In this document: piece by piece, positions 17,403 through 25,475 of the stretch | Layout: the number at the start of each line of letters is the position of its first letter | How positions within the stretch are numbered: the first letter of the stretch is position 1 | Source of the DNA: Terribacillus saccharophilus | GTDB taxonomy: Bacteria; Bacillota; Bacilli; Bacillales; Amphibacillaceae | NCBI RefSeq assembly: GCF_002272075.1 | Contig: NZ_NPBJ01000022.1 | Span: 124,001-188,000, forward strand | DNA: 64,000 nucleotides | Direction of reading: 5' to 3' | Translations under genes and position numbers: made by a program | The notes under the pieces: generated by a model | What the model saw: only the letters and a program-made list of their open reading frames with translations | Database searches by the model: none | Told to the model about the DNA's origin: nothing

Positions 17403-18363
17403 CCGAATGTGCTTGCAAAAAATTGATCATATGATCAAAGCTGTATTGTGCTTCTTCCAAATATAATTTTCGCTGGTATTCATGCCCGGCAGCTGGATGC
17501 GAGGAGTCAAAGAACATTCTCTCTACATCCACTCCTGCCTTCTCAAGTTCATCTGCCATCTCCACGCTTTGAGGGTGCAGTTTATCAGACTCACCTGATG
17601 AAATGAAAGTAGGCGGATAATCCGGCGTAATCTGAAAGACTGGAGACATATCTCGCAGCCGAGGATCATGCGTATAATTTTTGTTTCCTGTATATGACCA
17701 CAAGAATGTCGTCATATTGTTGAAGCCCGTCTGCTGGGCATCCTCCAAGTTCAATACACCATTATAAAGCAGTGTACCCCGAATCTGATCCGATTGTAGT
17801 GCTGAATTCTCCCCAATAATTGATTCCGTAGTTGGATTGGTAGCCATTGCTGCAACCATACCGGCAAGGTTTGCACCCGCCGATCCCCCGCCAATGAATA
17901 CTTGTTCCGTATCTCCGTGGTAACGGGATGCTTCTCGCAATGCAAAGCTGATAGCATCATTCAACTGATAGAGTTGTGTCGGAAAGTTATATTCCGGTGC
18001 CAACCCGTAGTTAACGTTCACGACCAGATAGCCTTTTGATGCAATCCACATTGTGAATGGATTTTGGGCTGCCTTGTCGCCTCCAATCCATCCGCCGCCA
18101 TGGATATAGATAACGATTGGAAGTGTTCCCTGGGCATCCTTGGGATAATAAAAGTCCAATTTACCATCATAGTTTTCGGTCGGATAGGCAATATCCTTCA
18201 CAGCTACGACATTTTCCGGATCGGGTATATTCGGCTGTTTATTGCTTTGATCAATTGCCATAAATGCTCTAATCTCAGAAGAAAAGAGACTGCCGATGAG
18301 GAGCAGGATTCCAATTGCCAAAATGATGACACCTGAAATCCACACTCTTTTTCTCCGCAACAT
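17398..18363 (-). CDS. Membrane-anchored alpha/beta hydrolase (esterase)
   Basis: A 321-residue protein with one N-terminal membrane helix (residues ~9-26) and a BD-FAE/HSL-like alpha/beta hydrolase domain. It shows the oxyanion motif HGGGW (88-92) and the nucleophile Ser161 in GGGSAGAN; Asp and His complete the triad near the C-terminus (SGESDKLHPQ, SSHPAAGHEYQ). The single N-terminal helix and short basic head suggest a catalytic domain outside the membrane. The natural ester is unknown. It is downstream of the FAD oxidoreductase gene, 52 bases apart, and might be co-transcribed with it. Confidence 0.85.
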   Translation of the reverse strand: MLRRKRVWISGVIILAIGILLLIGSLFSSEIRAFMAIDQSNKQPNIPDPENVVAVKDIAYPTENYDGKLDFYYPKDAQGTLPIVIYIHGGGWIGGDKAAQNPFTMWIASKGYLVVNVNYGLAPEYNFPTQLYQLNDAISFALREASRYHGDTEQVFIGGGSAGANLAGMVAAMATNPTTESIIGENSALQSDQIRGTLLYNGVLNLEDAQQTGFNNMTTFLWSYTGNKNYTHDPRLRDMSPVFQITPDYPPTFISSGESDKLHPQSVEMADELEKAGVDVERMFFDSSHPAAGHEYQRKLYLEEAQYSFDHMINFLQAHSE

Positions 18364-18415
18364 GCTATCTCTTTCCTCCCCTCTGTTCGCTCATACGCTG
18401 TCACATGCTATTAGC

Positions 18416-19513
18416 TTATAATAAATACGGTGTAATATCCAAGCCTTGCGTCTGTCCAAGTATTACCTCTGCTACCAGTTTCCCAGAAAATGGCGCAAGG
18501 TTGAGCCCAGCAGGACCAAATCCTGCAGCCAAGTGAAGTCCGTCAACGTCCTTCACTGGACCTAGAATTGGGTATGGGTTCGGACCCGCAGGACGAAGAC
18601 CTATGCGGAATTCTGTCACTTCCTCATCTGCAAGACCTGGTGCGACCTTCAGTGCTTCCCGTAATACTTCCTGCATGCCGGCAGCTGTCTGCTTTGTATC
18701 GTAACCAGAGCCCACTTCTCTCGTAGCACCCGCCACAACCTTTCCGTCATCAAAGCCGAGCAGATAGTGGCTGCTTTTCGGTAGGATGACAGGCCAGTTG
18801 CTTGTATCAGCGTCAACATGCATATGCATGATTTGACCTTTTTGTGGCTCTACCGGAAGTTTGATATTAATTGTTTCCAACAGCGTATTAATCCACGCTC
18901 CAGCTGCTGCAACAACAGTATCAGCTTCGATTATTTCTTCGTTGACACGTACACCGATGACCTTGTTTCCTTTATGAAGCAATGACGCTTCTCCCTGCAC
19001 GTATTGAACACCGTGCTTTTCTCCTGCATCCAGTAAAGCCTGAAGCAGTTGTCGTCCATCAACACGCGCCGCTCCTTCAAGGAAGAGGGCTGTCATATCT
19101 TCCCGCAATGGTGGGAATTTAACTCGCGCTTCTTCTGCACTCAGTCTTTTGATTTCCCCGATTTCCGGTGTCTCAACCCGCTGTTTATAAGCAAGTTTTT
19201 CCAGCTCATCCAGACGCTTCTTACTTGCACTCACATACAATGCCCCTACTTGCTTATAACTCACATTATCCTGACCATCTTCCTTGAGCATCTCAAGCAG
19301 CTCAGGATAATAGATAGCACCTGCTTTGGCTAAACTGAAATAAGGCTTGACTCTTACACGCTTTGACAGCCAAGGAGAAATGATACCTGCTCCAGCAGCG
19401 GTGGCTTGCCCTTTTGCTTTTGAATCGACTATCGTGACTTTGGCTCCTGATCTGGCCAAATGATAGGCTGTACTGGCTCCGGCGATTCCTCCGCCCACAA
19501 CAACGATATGCAT
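18416..19513 (-). CDS. FAD-dependent amino acid/amine oxidoreductase (DAO family)
   Basis: This 365-residue flavoprotein starts with a textbook dinucleotide-binding loop (MHIVVVGGGIAGASTAYHLA), and its C-terminal FAD contact region includes RPAGPNPYPILGPV and LAAGFGPAGLNLAPFSG. The pattern fits glycine oxidase/D-amino-acid dehydrogenase-like enzymes of the DAO superfamily. No thiamine-biosynthesis genes flank it, so ThiO is not implied. ATG 19513 has GGGGGAAA upstream; a longer frame adds 16 unlikely residues. The substrate is undetermined. Confidence 0.85.
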   Translation of the reverse strand: MHIVVVGGGIAGASTAYHLARSGAKVTIVDSKAKGQATAAGAGIISPWLSKRVRVKPYFSLAKAGAIYYPELLEMLKEDGQDNVSYKQVGALYVSASKKRLDELEKLAYKQRVETPEIGEIKRLSAEEARVKFPPLREDMTALFLEGAARVDGRQLLQALLDAGEKHGVQYVQGEASLLHKGNKVIGVRVNEEIIEADTVVAAAGAWINTLLETINIKLPVEPQKGQIMHMHVDADTSNWPVILPKSSHYLLGFDDGKVVAGATREVGSGYDTKQTAAGMQEVLREALKVAPGLADEEVTEFRIGLRPAGPNPYPILGPVKDVDGLHLAAGFGPAGLNLAPFSGKLVAEVILGQTQGLDITPYLL

Positions 19514-19619
19514 AACGTTTCCCCCATTTTCTTTTCTCCCTATTATACACGCATGCAGCATCTGTTTCAGTGTATACCTTTCATGCTAAACTAGTAATAT
19601 AAACTCCAAGGAGATGAAA

Positions 19620-20858
19620 ATGATGAAACAAACATTGATCGACCGCCTTACTACATACGCAAAAGTGGATACACAATCAAACGAAGACATCGAAACAACC
19701 CCTTCTACCACGGGACAGCTTGAGCTGGCAAATATGCTTGTTGAAGAGCTGAAACAAATTGGGATGGAAGAAGTCACAATTGACGACAATGGCTATGTGA
19801 TGGCAACACTGCCAGCTACCACAGACAAAGACGTTCCAGTTATTGGTTTTATGGCACACGTTGATACAGCGACAGATTTCACTGGCAAGAATGTCAACCC
19901 ACAGGTGATCGAAAACTTTGACGGAAATGATATCACACTCAACGAAAAGCTAGATGTTGTACTGTCCGCAGCTGAATTTCCTGAATTGCCTGGCTACAAA
20001 GGACATACACTGATGACGACAGATGGAACAACACTTCTTGGGGCAGATAACAAAGCCGGTATTGCAGAGATCATGACTGCAATGGAGTATTTGATCCAGC
20101 ATCCTGAAATCAAGCATGGCAAAATACGCGTTGCCTTCACACCGGATGAAGAAATCGGCCGCGGTCCGCATAAATTCGATGTAGAAGCATTCGGTGCTAC
20201 ATACGCTTATACAATGGATGGCGGTCCACTAGGTGAATTGGAATATGAAAACTTCAATGGTGCACAAGCCAAAGTTACTTTCAACGGTAACAATGTACAT
20301 CCAGGAACAGCTAAAAACAAGATGGTAAACAGCATGAAGATAGCGATGGAATTCCATGACAAGCTGCCAGAGGATGAAGCACCAGAATATACAGAAGGAC
20401 GCGAAGGTTTCTTCCACCTGCTTTCTATCCAAGGAGACGTCGAACAGACGAAGCTGCAGTATATTCTGCGGGACCATGATCGAGAAAAATTTGAGGCGAA
20501 AAAAGCGTTGTTCGAAGAAATCACTGCAGAAATCAAAGCAGAATATGGTGACAAGAGCATTCAGCTTGATATGCATGACCAATATTACAACATGCGTGAG
20601 AAGATCGAGCCCGTCATGGAAATCGTTGATATTGCATCCGATGCGATGAAGCGCCTGGACATTGAACCAGTGATCAAACCGATTCGCGGTGCGACAGATG
20701 GATCGCAGATTTCTTATAAAGGCTTACCGACACCAAACGTCTTTACAGGCGGAGAAAACTACCATGGTAAGTTCGAATATATTAGCGTCGACAATATGGA
20801 AAAAGCAACAAAGGTTATTATTGAAATTGTAAAACTGTACGAAGAACAAGCAAAATAA
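19620..20858 (+). CDS. pepT: Peptidase T (tripeptidase)
   Basis: M20B zinc aminopeptidase (~412 aa) that releases the N-terminal residue from tripeptides in the cytosol. The family blocks are KVDTQSNED, the metal-ligand segments [12 protein letters not shown] and [14 protein letters not shown], the catalytic/ligand pair in TPDEEIGRG, and the C-terminal [20 protein letters not shown]. An AAGGAG touches an ATG at 19614, so the start is more likely 19620 or 19623. Single gene, divergent from the oxidoreductase gene. Confidence 0.95.
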   Translation: MMKQTLIDRLTTYAKVDTQSNEDIETTPSTTGQLELANMLVEELKQIGMEEVTIDDNGYVMATLPATTDKDVPVIGFMAHVDTATDFTGKNVNPQVIENFDGNDITLNEKLDVVLSAAEFPELPGYKGHTLMTTDGTTLLGADNKAGIAEIMTAMEYLIQHPEIKHGKIRVAFTPDEEIGRGPHKFDVEAFGATYAYTMDGGPLGELEYENFNGAQAKVTFNGNNVHPGTAKNKMVNSMKIAMEFHDKLPEDEAPEYTEGREGFFHLLSIQGDVEQTKLQYILRDHDREKFEAKKALFEEITAEIKAEYGDKSIQLDMHDQYYNMREKIEPVMEIVDIASDAMKRLDIEPVIKPIRGATDGSQISYKGLPTPNVFTGGENYHGKFEYISVDNMEKATKVIIEIVKLYEEQAK

Positions 20859-20888
20859 ACAAGGAGTCGGTTTCCGGCTCCCCCATTA

Positions 20889-20917
20889 TTGACATTCTTT
20901 CATTTATTGCATATAAT
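20889..20917 (+). promoter_or_regulatory. SigmaA promoter of mhqR-mhqD
   Basis: TTGACA (20889-20894), a 17-base spacer and TATAAT (20912-20917): perfect consensus. It abuts the MhqR-type palindrome, so repressor binding would block it. Confidence 0.88.
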
Positions 20918-20936
20918 TATCTCGAATTCGAGATAA
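20917..20936. promoter_or_regulatory. MhqR operator
   Basis: A perfect 20-base palindrome, TTATCTCGAATTCGAGATAA, begins at the last base of the -10 box and ends 20 bases before the mhqR start. It matches the consensus I recall for B. subtilis MhqR (tATCTcgaAtTCgAGATa). That identity, plus the adjacent MarR and MhqD genes, makes autoregulation very likely. Confidence 0.9.
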
Positions 20937-20956
20937 AAAAGGAAGCGTGAAAGACT

Positions 20957-21409
20957 ATGGCAAATGATAACGTAGGTTTATCGTTGAAACTATTCATTGT
21001 ACTGACAAGAGCACTACAGTCCATTAAGAAACGGATCGAGGAAGATATTAAGAAGCAAGGAATCAACTTGACGGAATTCGCGGTGATGGAGCTGCTATTC
21101 CATAAAGGAGATCAGCCCATCCAGAAAATCGGCAGTAAAGTCCTGTTATCCAGCAGCAGCATCAGCTATGTTGTAGATCGCCTTGTCCAAAAAGAAATGA
21201 TCAGAAGACGTCCATGTCCAGATGATCGACGCATTACGTTCGCTACTTTGACCGAAAAAGGACGTGCTTTCATGGAGGATTATTTCCCGAAGCACGAACA
21301 AGCGATTCACAGCATTTTAGCAGGTCTTGACGATGATGAAAAAGCCCAAGTCATTGAACATATTAAAACTTTAGGTTTACATGCCGAGGGTACTTCGACC
21401 GACAAATAA
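20957..21409 (+). CDS. mhqR: MarR family repressor MhqR
   Basis: A 150-residue winged-helix MarR protein, with recognition segment IGSKVLLSSSSISYVVDRLV and wing RRPCPDDRRITFATLTEKG. In B. subtilis MhqR represses genes for hydroquinone/azo-compound detoxification. Identification here rests on the operator upstream, the mhqD gene 14 bases downstream, and protein length. Only one Cys is visible, in the wing, so regulation need not be by thiol switch. Start ATG 20957 has GGAAGCG upstream, a modest ribosome site. Confidence 0.88.
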   Translation: MANDNVGLSLKLFIVLTRALQSIKKRIEEDIKKQGINLTEFAVMELLFHKGDQPIQKIGSKVLLSSSSISYVVDRLVQKEMIRRRPCPDDRRITFATLTEKGRAFMEDYFPKHEQAIHSILAGLDDDEKAQVIEHIKTLGLHAEGTSTDK

Positions 21410-21423
21410 AAGGAGGAACAAAC

Positions 21424-22029
21424 ATGATACACGTCTTCAAAGCTGCTAAACAAGCAGACAAACCGACATTTTTACTGCTGCACGGTACTGGCGGAACGGA
21501 AAAAGATCTTTTGCCGCTAGCTGATATGATCGATCCTGATGCAGCCGTATTAAGCGTACGGGGAAATGTTTCCGAAAATGGCATGCCCCGCTTCTTCAAA
21601 CGTCTGGCTGAAGGTGTATTTGATGAAGAGGATTTGATTTTCCGCACGGAAGAACTTCGCAGCTTCCTGGATGAAGCAGCAGCGAAATACGAATTCAATC
21701 GAGACAATATTATCGCAATTGGTTATTCCAATGGTGCCAATATTGCCGCCAGCCTCCTCTATCATTATACTGATTCACTAAAAGGAGCAATCTTGCATCA
21801 TCCAATGGTGCCAAGACGAAATATCACACTTGCCCAGCAGCAAGGAACACCTGTGTTCATTACTGCTGGAGATAACGATCCAATCTGCCCGAAATCCGAA
21901 GCAATAGAACTTGAACAGATGCTTGGGGAATCTGGTGCTGACGCATCCATTCACTGGGAAAGTAACGGTCACAGCCTTACCCATACAGAAGTTCAAGCAG
22001 CTGCTGTATGGTATCGTAAACACTTTTAA
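21424..22029 (+). CDS. mhqD: MhqD-type carboxylesterase/hydrolase
   Basis: This 201-residue alpha/beta hydrolase belongs to the phospholipase/carboxylesterase family. It has the oxyanion segment LLHGTGGTEKDL, nucleophile Ser102 in GYSNGAN, Asp152 in AGDNDPICP and His183 in NGHSLT. The length matches B. subtilis MhqD (~200 aa), which is induced by 2-methylhydroquinone. The true substrate is unknown even there. AAAGGAGG precedes the ATG, and the gene is co-transcribed with mhqR. Confidence 0.9.
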   Translation: MIHVFKAAKQADKPTFLLLHGTGGTEKDLLPLADMIDPDAAVLSVRGNVSENGMPRFFKRLAEGVFDEEDLIFRTEELRSFLDEAAAKYEFNRDNIIAIGYSNGANIAASLLYHYTDSLKGAILHHPMVPRRNITLAQQQGTPVFITAGDNDPICPKSEAIELEQMLGESGADASIHWESNGHSLTHTEVQAAAVWYRKHF

Positions 22030-22056
22030 GCATACGCCTAAGGCGTATGCTTTTTT
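22030..22056 (+). terminator. Terminator of mhqR-mhqD
   Basis: GCATACGCCT / AGGCGTATGC hairpin then six T, immediately after the stop codon. Confidence 0.9.
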
Positions 22057-22062
22057 GTGCAT

Positions 22063-22096
22063 TAAAGAGCCTGCACTAACTAGCACAGGCTCCTTT
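22063..22096 (-). terminator. Terminator of the aldehyde dehydrogenase gene
   Basis: Read leftward, GAGCCTGTGCTAG / TTAGTGCAGGCTC is followed by TTTAA. It is convergent with the mhqD terminator. Confidence 0.7.
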
Positions 22097-22099
22097 ACA

Positions 22100-23584
22100 T
22101 TATTCCATCCCGATCCAGACACTCTTTACTTCTGTATAGTTATTTAACGCGTATGATCCCATTTCTCTCCCTATACCGGATTGTTTGTATCCGCCGAAAG
22201 GAGATGCAGCATCGAAAGCATTGTAGCAGTTTACCCATACCGTTCCAGCCCGAAGACGGTTTGCAATATAATGTGCTTTGGTGACGTCCTGCGTCCATAC
22301 CCCTGCTGCTAGGCCGTATTCGCTAGCATTCGCACGGCGAATCAATTCATCCAAATCATCATAAGGCATCGCTGAGATGACTGGCCCGAAGATTTCTTCT
22401 TTGGCGATCGTCATTTCATCCCGTACATCTGCGAAGATCGTCGGGGAAACAAAATAGCCTTGCTCTTGTGGCTTGGTGCCTCCAGTGATGAGCTCTGCTC
22501 CTTCATTTCTTCCCTTCTCAATATAGCCAAGCACTCGCTCTTGCTGCTCCAATGATACGAGCGGACCGATTTCTGTATCTGCATGAATACCAGCACCTTG
22601 CTTGATTTTCTCTGCGTGAGATGCCATGTCGGCGATCACATTATCGAATTGCTTTTTCTGGATAAAGACACGCGATCCGGCGCAGCAGACTTGTCCTTGG
22701 TTGAACATGACCCCATTTAATGTACCAGGGATTGCCTTTGTCAGATCGGCATCTGGCAGAACAATATTCGGTGATTTGCCGCCAAGCTCCAATGTCACTC
22801 GTTTCAGTGTTTTGGAAGCATTTGCCATAATTTGTTTCCCGACGCTTGTGGATCCAGTGAAAGCTATCTTATCAACCTGCGGATGATCGACAAGCGGCTG
22901 ACCTGCCGTTTCTCCGAATCCAGGTACAATATTGAGAACACCGGATGGGAATCCTGCTTCCTCTGCTAATTCTGCTAAGTATAGTGCAGACAATGGCGTC
23001 TGCTCGGCAGGCTTCAGTACAACTGTACAGCCCGTTGCGAGAGCTGCTCCAAGCTTCCACATTGCCATTAAGAGCGGGAAGTTCCATGGAATGATCTGTC
23101 CTACCACACCAAGTGCTTCATGCCTTGTATAGTTGAAATATGGGCCATTGACGGGAATTGTCTGTCCGACAATCTTAGTCGACCAGCCCGCATAATAGCG
23201 CATATGTTCAATCGCCAGCGGAATATCCGCATTGCTCGTTTCCCTGATCGGTTTCCCATTGTCCAATGTCTCGAGCTGGGCAAGTGCATCTGCATGTTCT
23301 TCCATCAAGTCAGCCAGCTTGTACATGATTCTGCTTCGCTCTGCTGCCGTCATCGTCGACCAAGGGCCTTCATCGAATGCAAGCCGCGCTGCTTTCACTG
23401 CACGGTCGATATCCTCTGCTCCCGCTTCATAAACAGTCGCTAGTACTTCGCCTGTTGCTGGGTTATACGAATCGAAAGTCTTCTCTGTCGCACTCGCCAC
23501 GAACTCCCCATTGATATACAGCTTCTTCGTCCCATTCAGAAAACGCTCCACTTTCTCGTGCACACCTGCTGCTAATTGACTCAT
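22100..23584 (-). CDS. NAD(P)-dependent aldehyde dehydrogenase
   Basis: The 494-residue enzyme is close in size and motifs to B. subtilis DhaS. Key residues are Asn169 (PWNFP), Glu266 (ELGGKSPN) and nucleophile Cys300 (NQGQVCCAG). The NAD site shows FTGSTSVGK. It oxidises aldehydes to carboxylates in the cytosol; the preferred aldehyde is not evident. AGGAGGA precedes ATG 23584. A near-perfect catabolite-response element lies at 23650-23663 next to a TATAAT box, suggesting CcpA control. Confidence 0.93.
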   Translation of the reverse strand: MSQLAAGVHEKVERFLNGTKKLYINGEFVASATEKTFDSYNPATGEVLATVYEAGAEDIDRAVKAARLAFDEGPWSTMTAAERSRIMYKLADLMEEHADALAQLETLDNGKPIRETSNADIPLAIEHMRYYAGWSTKIVGQTIPVNGPYFNYTRHEALGVVGQIIPWNFPLLMAMWKLGAALATGCTVVLKPAEQTPLSALYLAELAEEAGFPSGVLNIVPGFGETAGQPLVDHPQVDKIAFTGSTSVGKQIMANASKTLKRVTLELGGKSPNIVLPDADLTKAIPGTLNGVMFNQGQVCCAGSRVFIQKKQFDNVIADMASHAEKIKQGAGIHADTEIGPLVSLEQQERVLGYIEKGRNEGAELITGGTKPQEQGYFVSPTIFADVRDEMTIAKEEIFGPVISAMPYDDLDELIRRANASEYGLAAGVWTQDVTKAHYIANRLRAGTVWVNCYNAFDAASPFGGYKQSGIGREMGSYALNNYTEVKSVWIGME

Positions 23585-23649
23585 AGAAATCCTCCTCAGA
23601 TTGTATTCTAGTTTTGTCTAAGCGTCGTGATGCAAGATTATAGACTATA

Positions 23650-23663
23650 GGAAACCGCTTACA
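23650..23663 (-). promoter_or_regulatory. Candidate cre (CcpA) site upstream of aldehyde dehydrogenase
   Basis: On the coding strand of the gene the sequence is TGTAAGCGGTTTCC, 13 of 14 to the cre consensus TGWAANCGNTNWCA. It lies just upstream of a TATAAT hexamer (23637-23642 on the minus strand), a position that would repress. Confidence 0.6.
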
Positions 23664-23738
23664 GTTGATATGGTAGCATCTAAAGGTTATAGAAAGCAAT
23701 TGATAGCACAGAAGAATAGTACGCTATATTTCGACATA

Positions 23739-23768
23739 GAAAAAGCTCAGCCAACAGGCTGAGCTTTT
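23739..23768 (-). terminator. Terminator of the S33-type hydrolase gene
   Basis: AAAAGCTCAGCC / GGCTGAGCTTTT; the stop codon of the gene is inside the stem and a T run follows leftward. Confidence 0.85.
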
Positions 23769-24682
23769 ATGTTGATCTCTTGCAGGAACTGCTTTACGAC
23801 CTGCTCATAATCCTGCTTATTATCGGCTAATGACATCGCATGGTCGCCTTTTTCAAACAGATGCAATTGCTTGTACCCACTTTGCTTCTTCGCGTACAAG
23901 TCCTTCGTCATTTGCACAGGAATGTAGGAGTCTGGCAAGCTGCTGATAAAGAGAACCGGTTTTTCGATATTCGCCACAGAGTGGATCGGAGAAACATCCC
24001 GAAAACGATAGCCATCCAATTTACGTACGAATAATTCTGCAGCGGGCAAAAACACTTGCCTTGGCAGATGGAATTGGACTTTCAACCTATAGGCGACCTG
24101 TTCTGCGAAATCACTGTAAGGGCAATCGGCGATATAGAAATCGGCTCCATCTTCCACCGTGCCTGCATAAAGCAAAGCAGTTGCTGCCCCCATTGATTCG
24201 CCATGTACACCAAGCTTCAAGTCGTAATCATATCTTTCCTTCGTCCATTGAATTACCCGAGCGAGATCGTGCCTTTCCTGATAACCATACGTAATGCTTT
24301 TGCCGTCAGATAGTCCATGCCTTCTCTGATCGTACAATACGACATTGAAACCGAGTGCCAGGAATACATTCATGTATTTAATGGAATTATATTTGTTTAC
24401 AGCTACTCCGTGCGAGATAACCATCACATGGCGGGAATCGGGATCTCCTACATAATGTGTACCGTAAATCTTCCCTTCTCCTGAAAGTACACTGAATTCC
24501 TCTTTACGCAGTGCATCATAAGCCGCTTTGTTGTAGCGCCCAGCCTCCACTTCCCGGCTGATCGTCTCTTCCTCCGTGAAGGCTTTCATTTGCCTTAGTT
24601 CCTTGTTCACAAGTGTCGCAACAAGCGCTGTGTACCCTCCAAGCAAGCCGGCAACGGAAAGAAATAACCCTTTTCTCCCCAT
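23747..24682 (-). CDS. Membrane-anchored alpha/beta hydrolase (YqkD-like)
   Basis: This 311-residue protein has an N-terminal hydrophobic helix (residues ~5-20) and a serine aminopeptidase S33-type hydrolase domain. It shows VISHGVAVNKYNS, LYDQRRHGLSDGKS and the nucleophile elbow HGESMGAATA. The acidic and His residues follow in SSLPDSYIP and EKGDHAMS. Similar Bacillus proteins (YqkD type, ~305 aa) have no known substrate. AAGGGGGTAG precedes ATG 24682. It is divergent from the TetR gene. Confidence 0.85.
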   Translation of the reverse strand: MGRKGLFLSVAGLLGGYTALVATLVNKELRQMKAFTEEETISREVEAGRYNKAAYDALRKEEFSVLSGEGKIYGTHYVGDPDSRHVMVISHGVAVNKYNSIKYMNVFLALGFNVVLYDQRRHGLSDGKSITYGYQERHDLARVIQWTKERYDYDLKLGVHGESMGAATALLYAGTVEDGADFYIADCPYSDFAEQVAYRLKVQFHLPRQVFLPAAELFVRKLDGYRFRDVSPIHSVANIEKPVLFISSLPDSYIPVQMTKDLYAKKQSGYKQLHLFEKGDHAMSLADNKQDYEQVVKQFLQEINIKAQPVG

Positions 24683-24754
24683 ATCACTACCCCCTTTTTA
24701 TATTCTATTTTACAATAAGTAAGACAATCATTGCTTTTCTAAACAAAATGAGTT

Positions 24755-24774
24755 AACTTATCAAGTGATAAGTT
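24755..24774. promoter_or_regulatory. TetR operator copy 1
   Basis: AACTTATCA-AG-TGATAAGTT, perfect 9-bp arms, 20 bases before the tetR start. The same motif recurs before the MMPL gene. Confidence 0.8.
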
Positions 24775-24793
24775 ATTAAAGAGGGCAGACACT

Positions 24794-25402
24794 ATGGCTA
24801 GAAAAAAAGAAGTTTCCGCTGAACAGACCCAGCGCACTATTATCGCGACAGCTGAACGGCTTTTCATGACACATGGCTACCGGGCGATCTCAACTCGCCG
24901 GATAGCAGAGGAATGCAACATTACGCAGCCAGCTTTATATCATCATTTCCCGAATAAACAGGCCATCTACCTCGAAGTCGTCCGCTCCATTATGGTCCAG
25001 ACAGAGGAAGCGATGACACACGTACTTCAGGATCACGCCAACAGCAAGGATCGTATTCGTCAAATAGCCTATTTTATGATTATGAACCATCAAGGTGACA
25101 TGACGCAGATGTTTCATGATCTGCAATACGAGATTGAGGAAGAACATCGGAATACGATTCAGGACTGGTGGCTGCGCAGTTACTTCAATCCTGTGATGCA
25201 GACTTTGACAGAAGGAATTGCCAAAGGTGACATTAAAACGATACCTACCGTTCCCCCGATGGAGCTAACCTTTTTCGTCCTCGAGATGATGAAGTCCTTT
25301 CTGCCTCCATCCAAAGAGGATCATGAAGCCCGACGTGCGTTCGCAGACAAGAAATCAAAGATGCTTGTAGACATCCTTTTTGATGGAATCCAGAAAAAAT
25401 AA
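24794..25402 (+). CDS. TetR/AcrR family repressor
   Basis: A 202-residue regulator with N-terminal HTH (residues ~14-60: TIIATAERLFMTHGYRAIS, RRIAEECNITQPALYHHF) and a helical ligand-binding C-terminus. Twin palindromes before this gene and before the downstream MMPL gene show that it almost surely controls both. The likely inducer is an MMPL substrate, identity unknown. GAGGGC precedes the ATG. It has its own terminator, so the exporter is transcribed from its own promoter. Confidence 0.92.
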   Translation: MARKKEVSAEQTQRTIIATAERLFMTHGYRAISTRRIAEECNITQPALYHHFPNKQAIYLEVVRSIMVQTEEAMTHVLQDHANSKDRIRQIAYFMIMNHQGDMTQMFHDLQYEIEEEHRNTIQDWWLRSYFNPVMQTLTEGIAKGDIKTIPTVPPMELTFFVLEMMKSFLPPSKEDHEARRAFADKKSKMLVDILFDGIQKK

Positions 25403-25431
25403 AAGATTATGTGCATAATCTTTTATTTTTT
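25401..25431 (+). terminator. Terminator after tetR
   Basis: AAAAGATTAT / ATAATCTTTT with loop GTGC, followed by a T run. It precedes the second operator. Confidence 0.8.
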
Positions 25432-25437
25432 GGGTAT

Positions 25438-25457
25438 AACTTATCAGTTGATAAATT
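25438..25457. promoter_or_regulatory. TetR operator copy 2
   Basis: AACTTATCA-GT-TGATAAATT, differing from copy 1 at one arm position plus the central two bases, 18 bases before the MMPL start. Confidence 0.8.
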
Positions 25458-25475
25458 AATTAGGAGGAATCATTC

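Noticed and set aside
20207-20560. 117-codon frame on the minus strand within pepT
   Set aside because: Shadow of the pepT coding sequence; composition and motifs belong to pepT.
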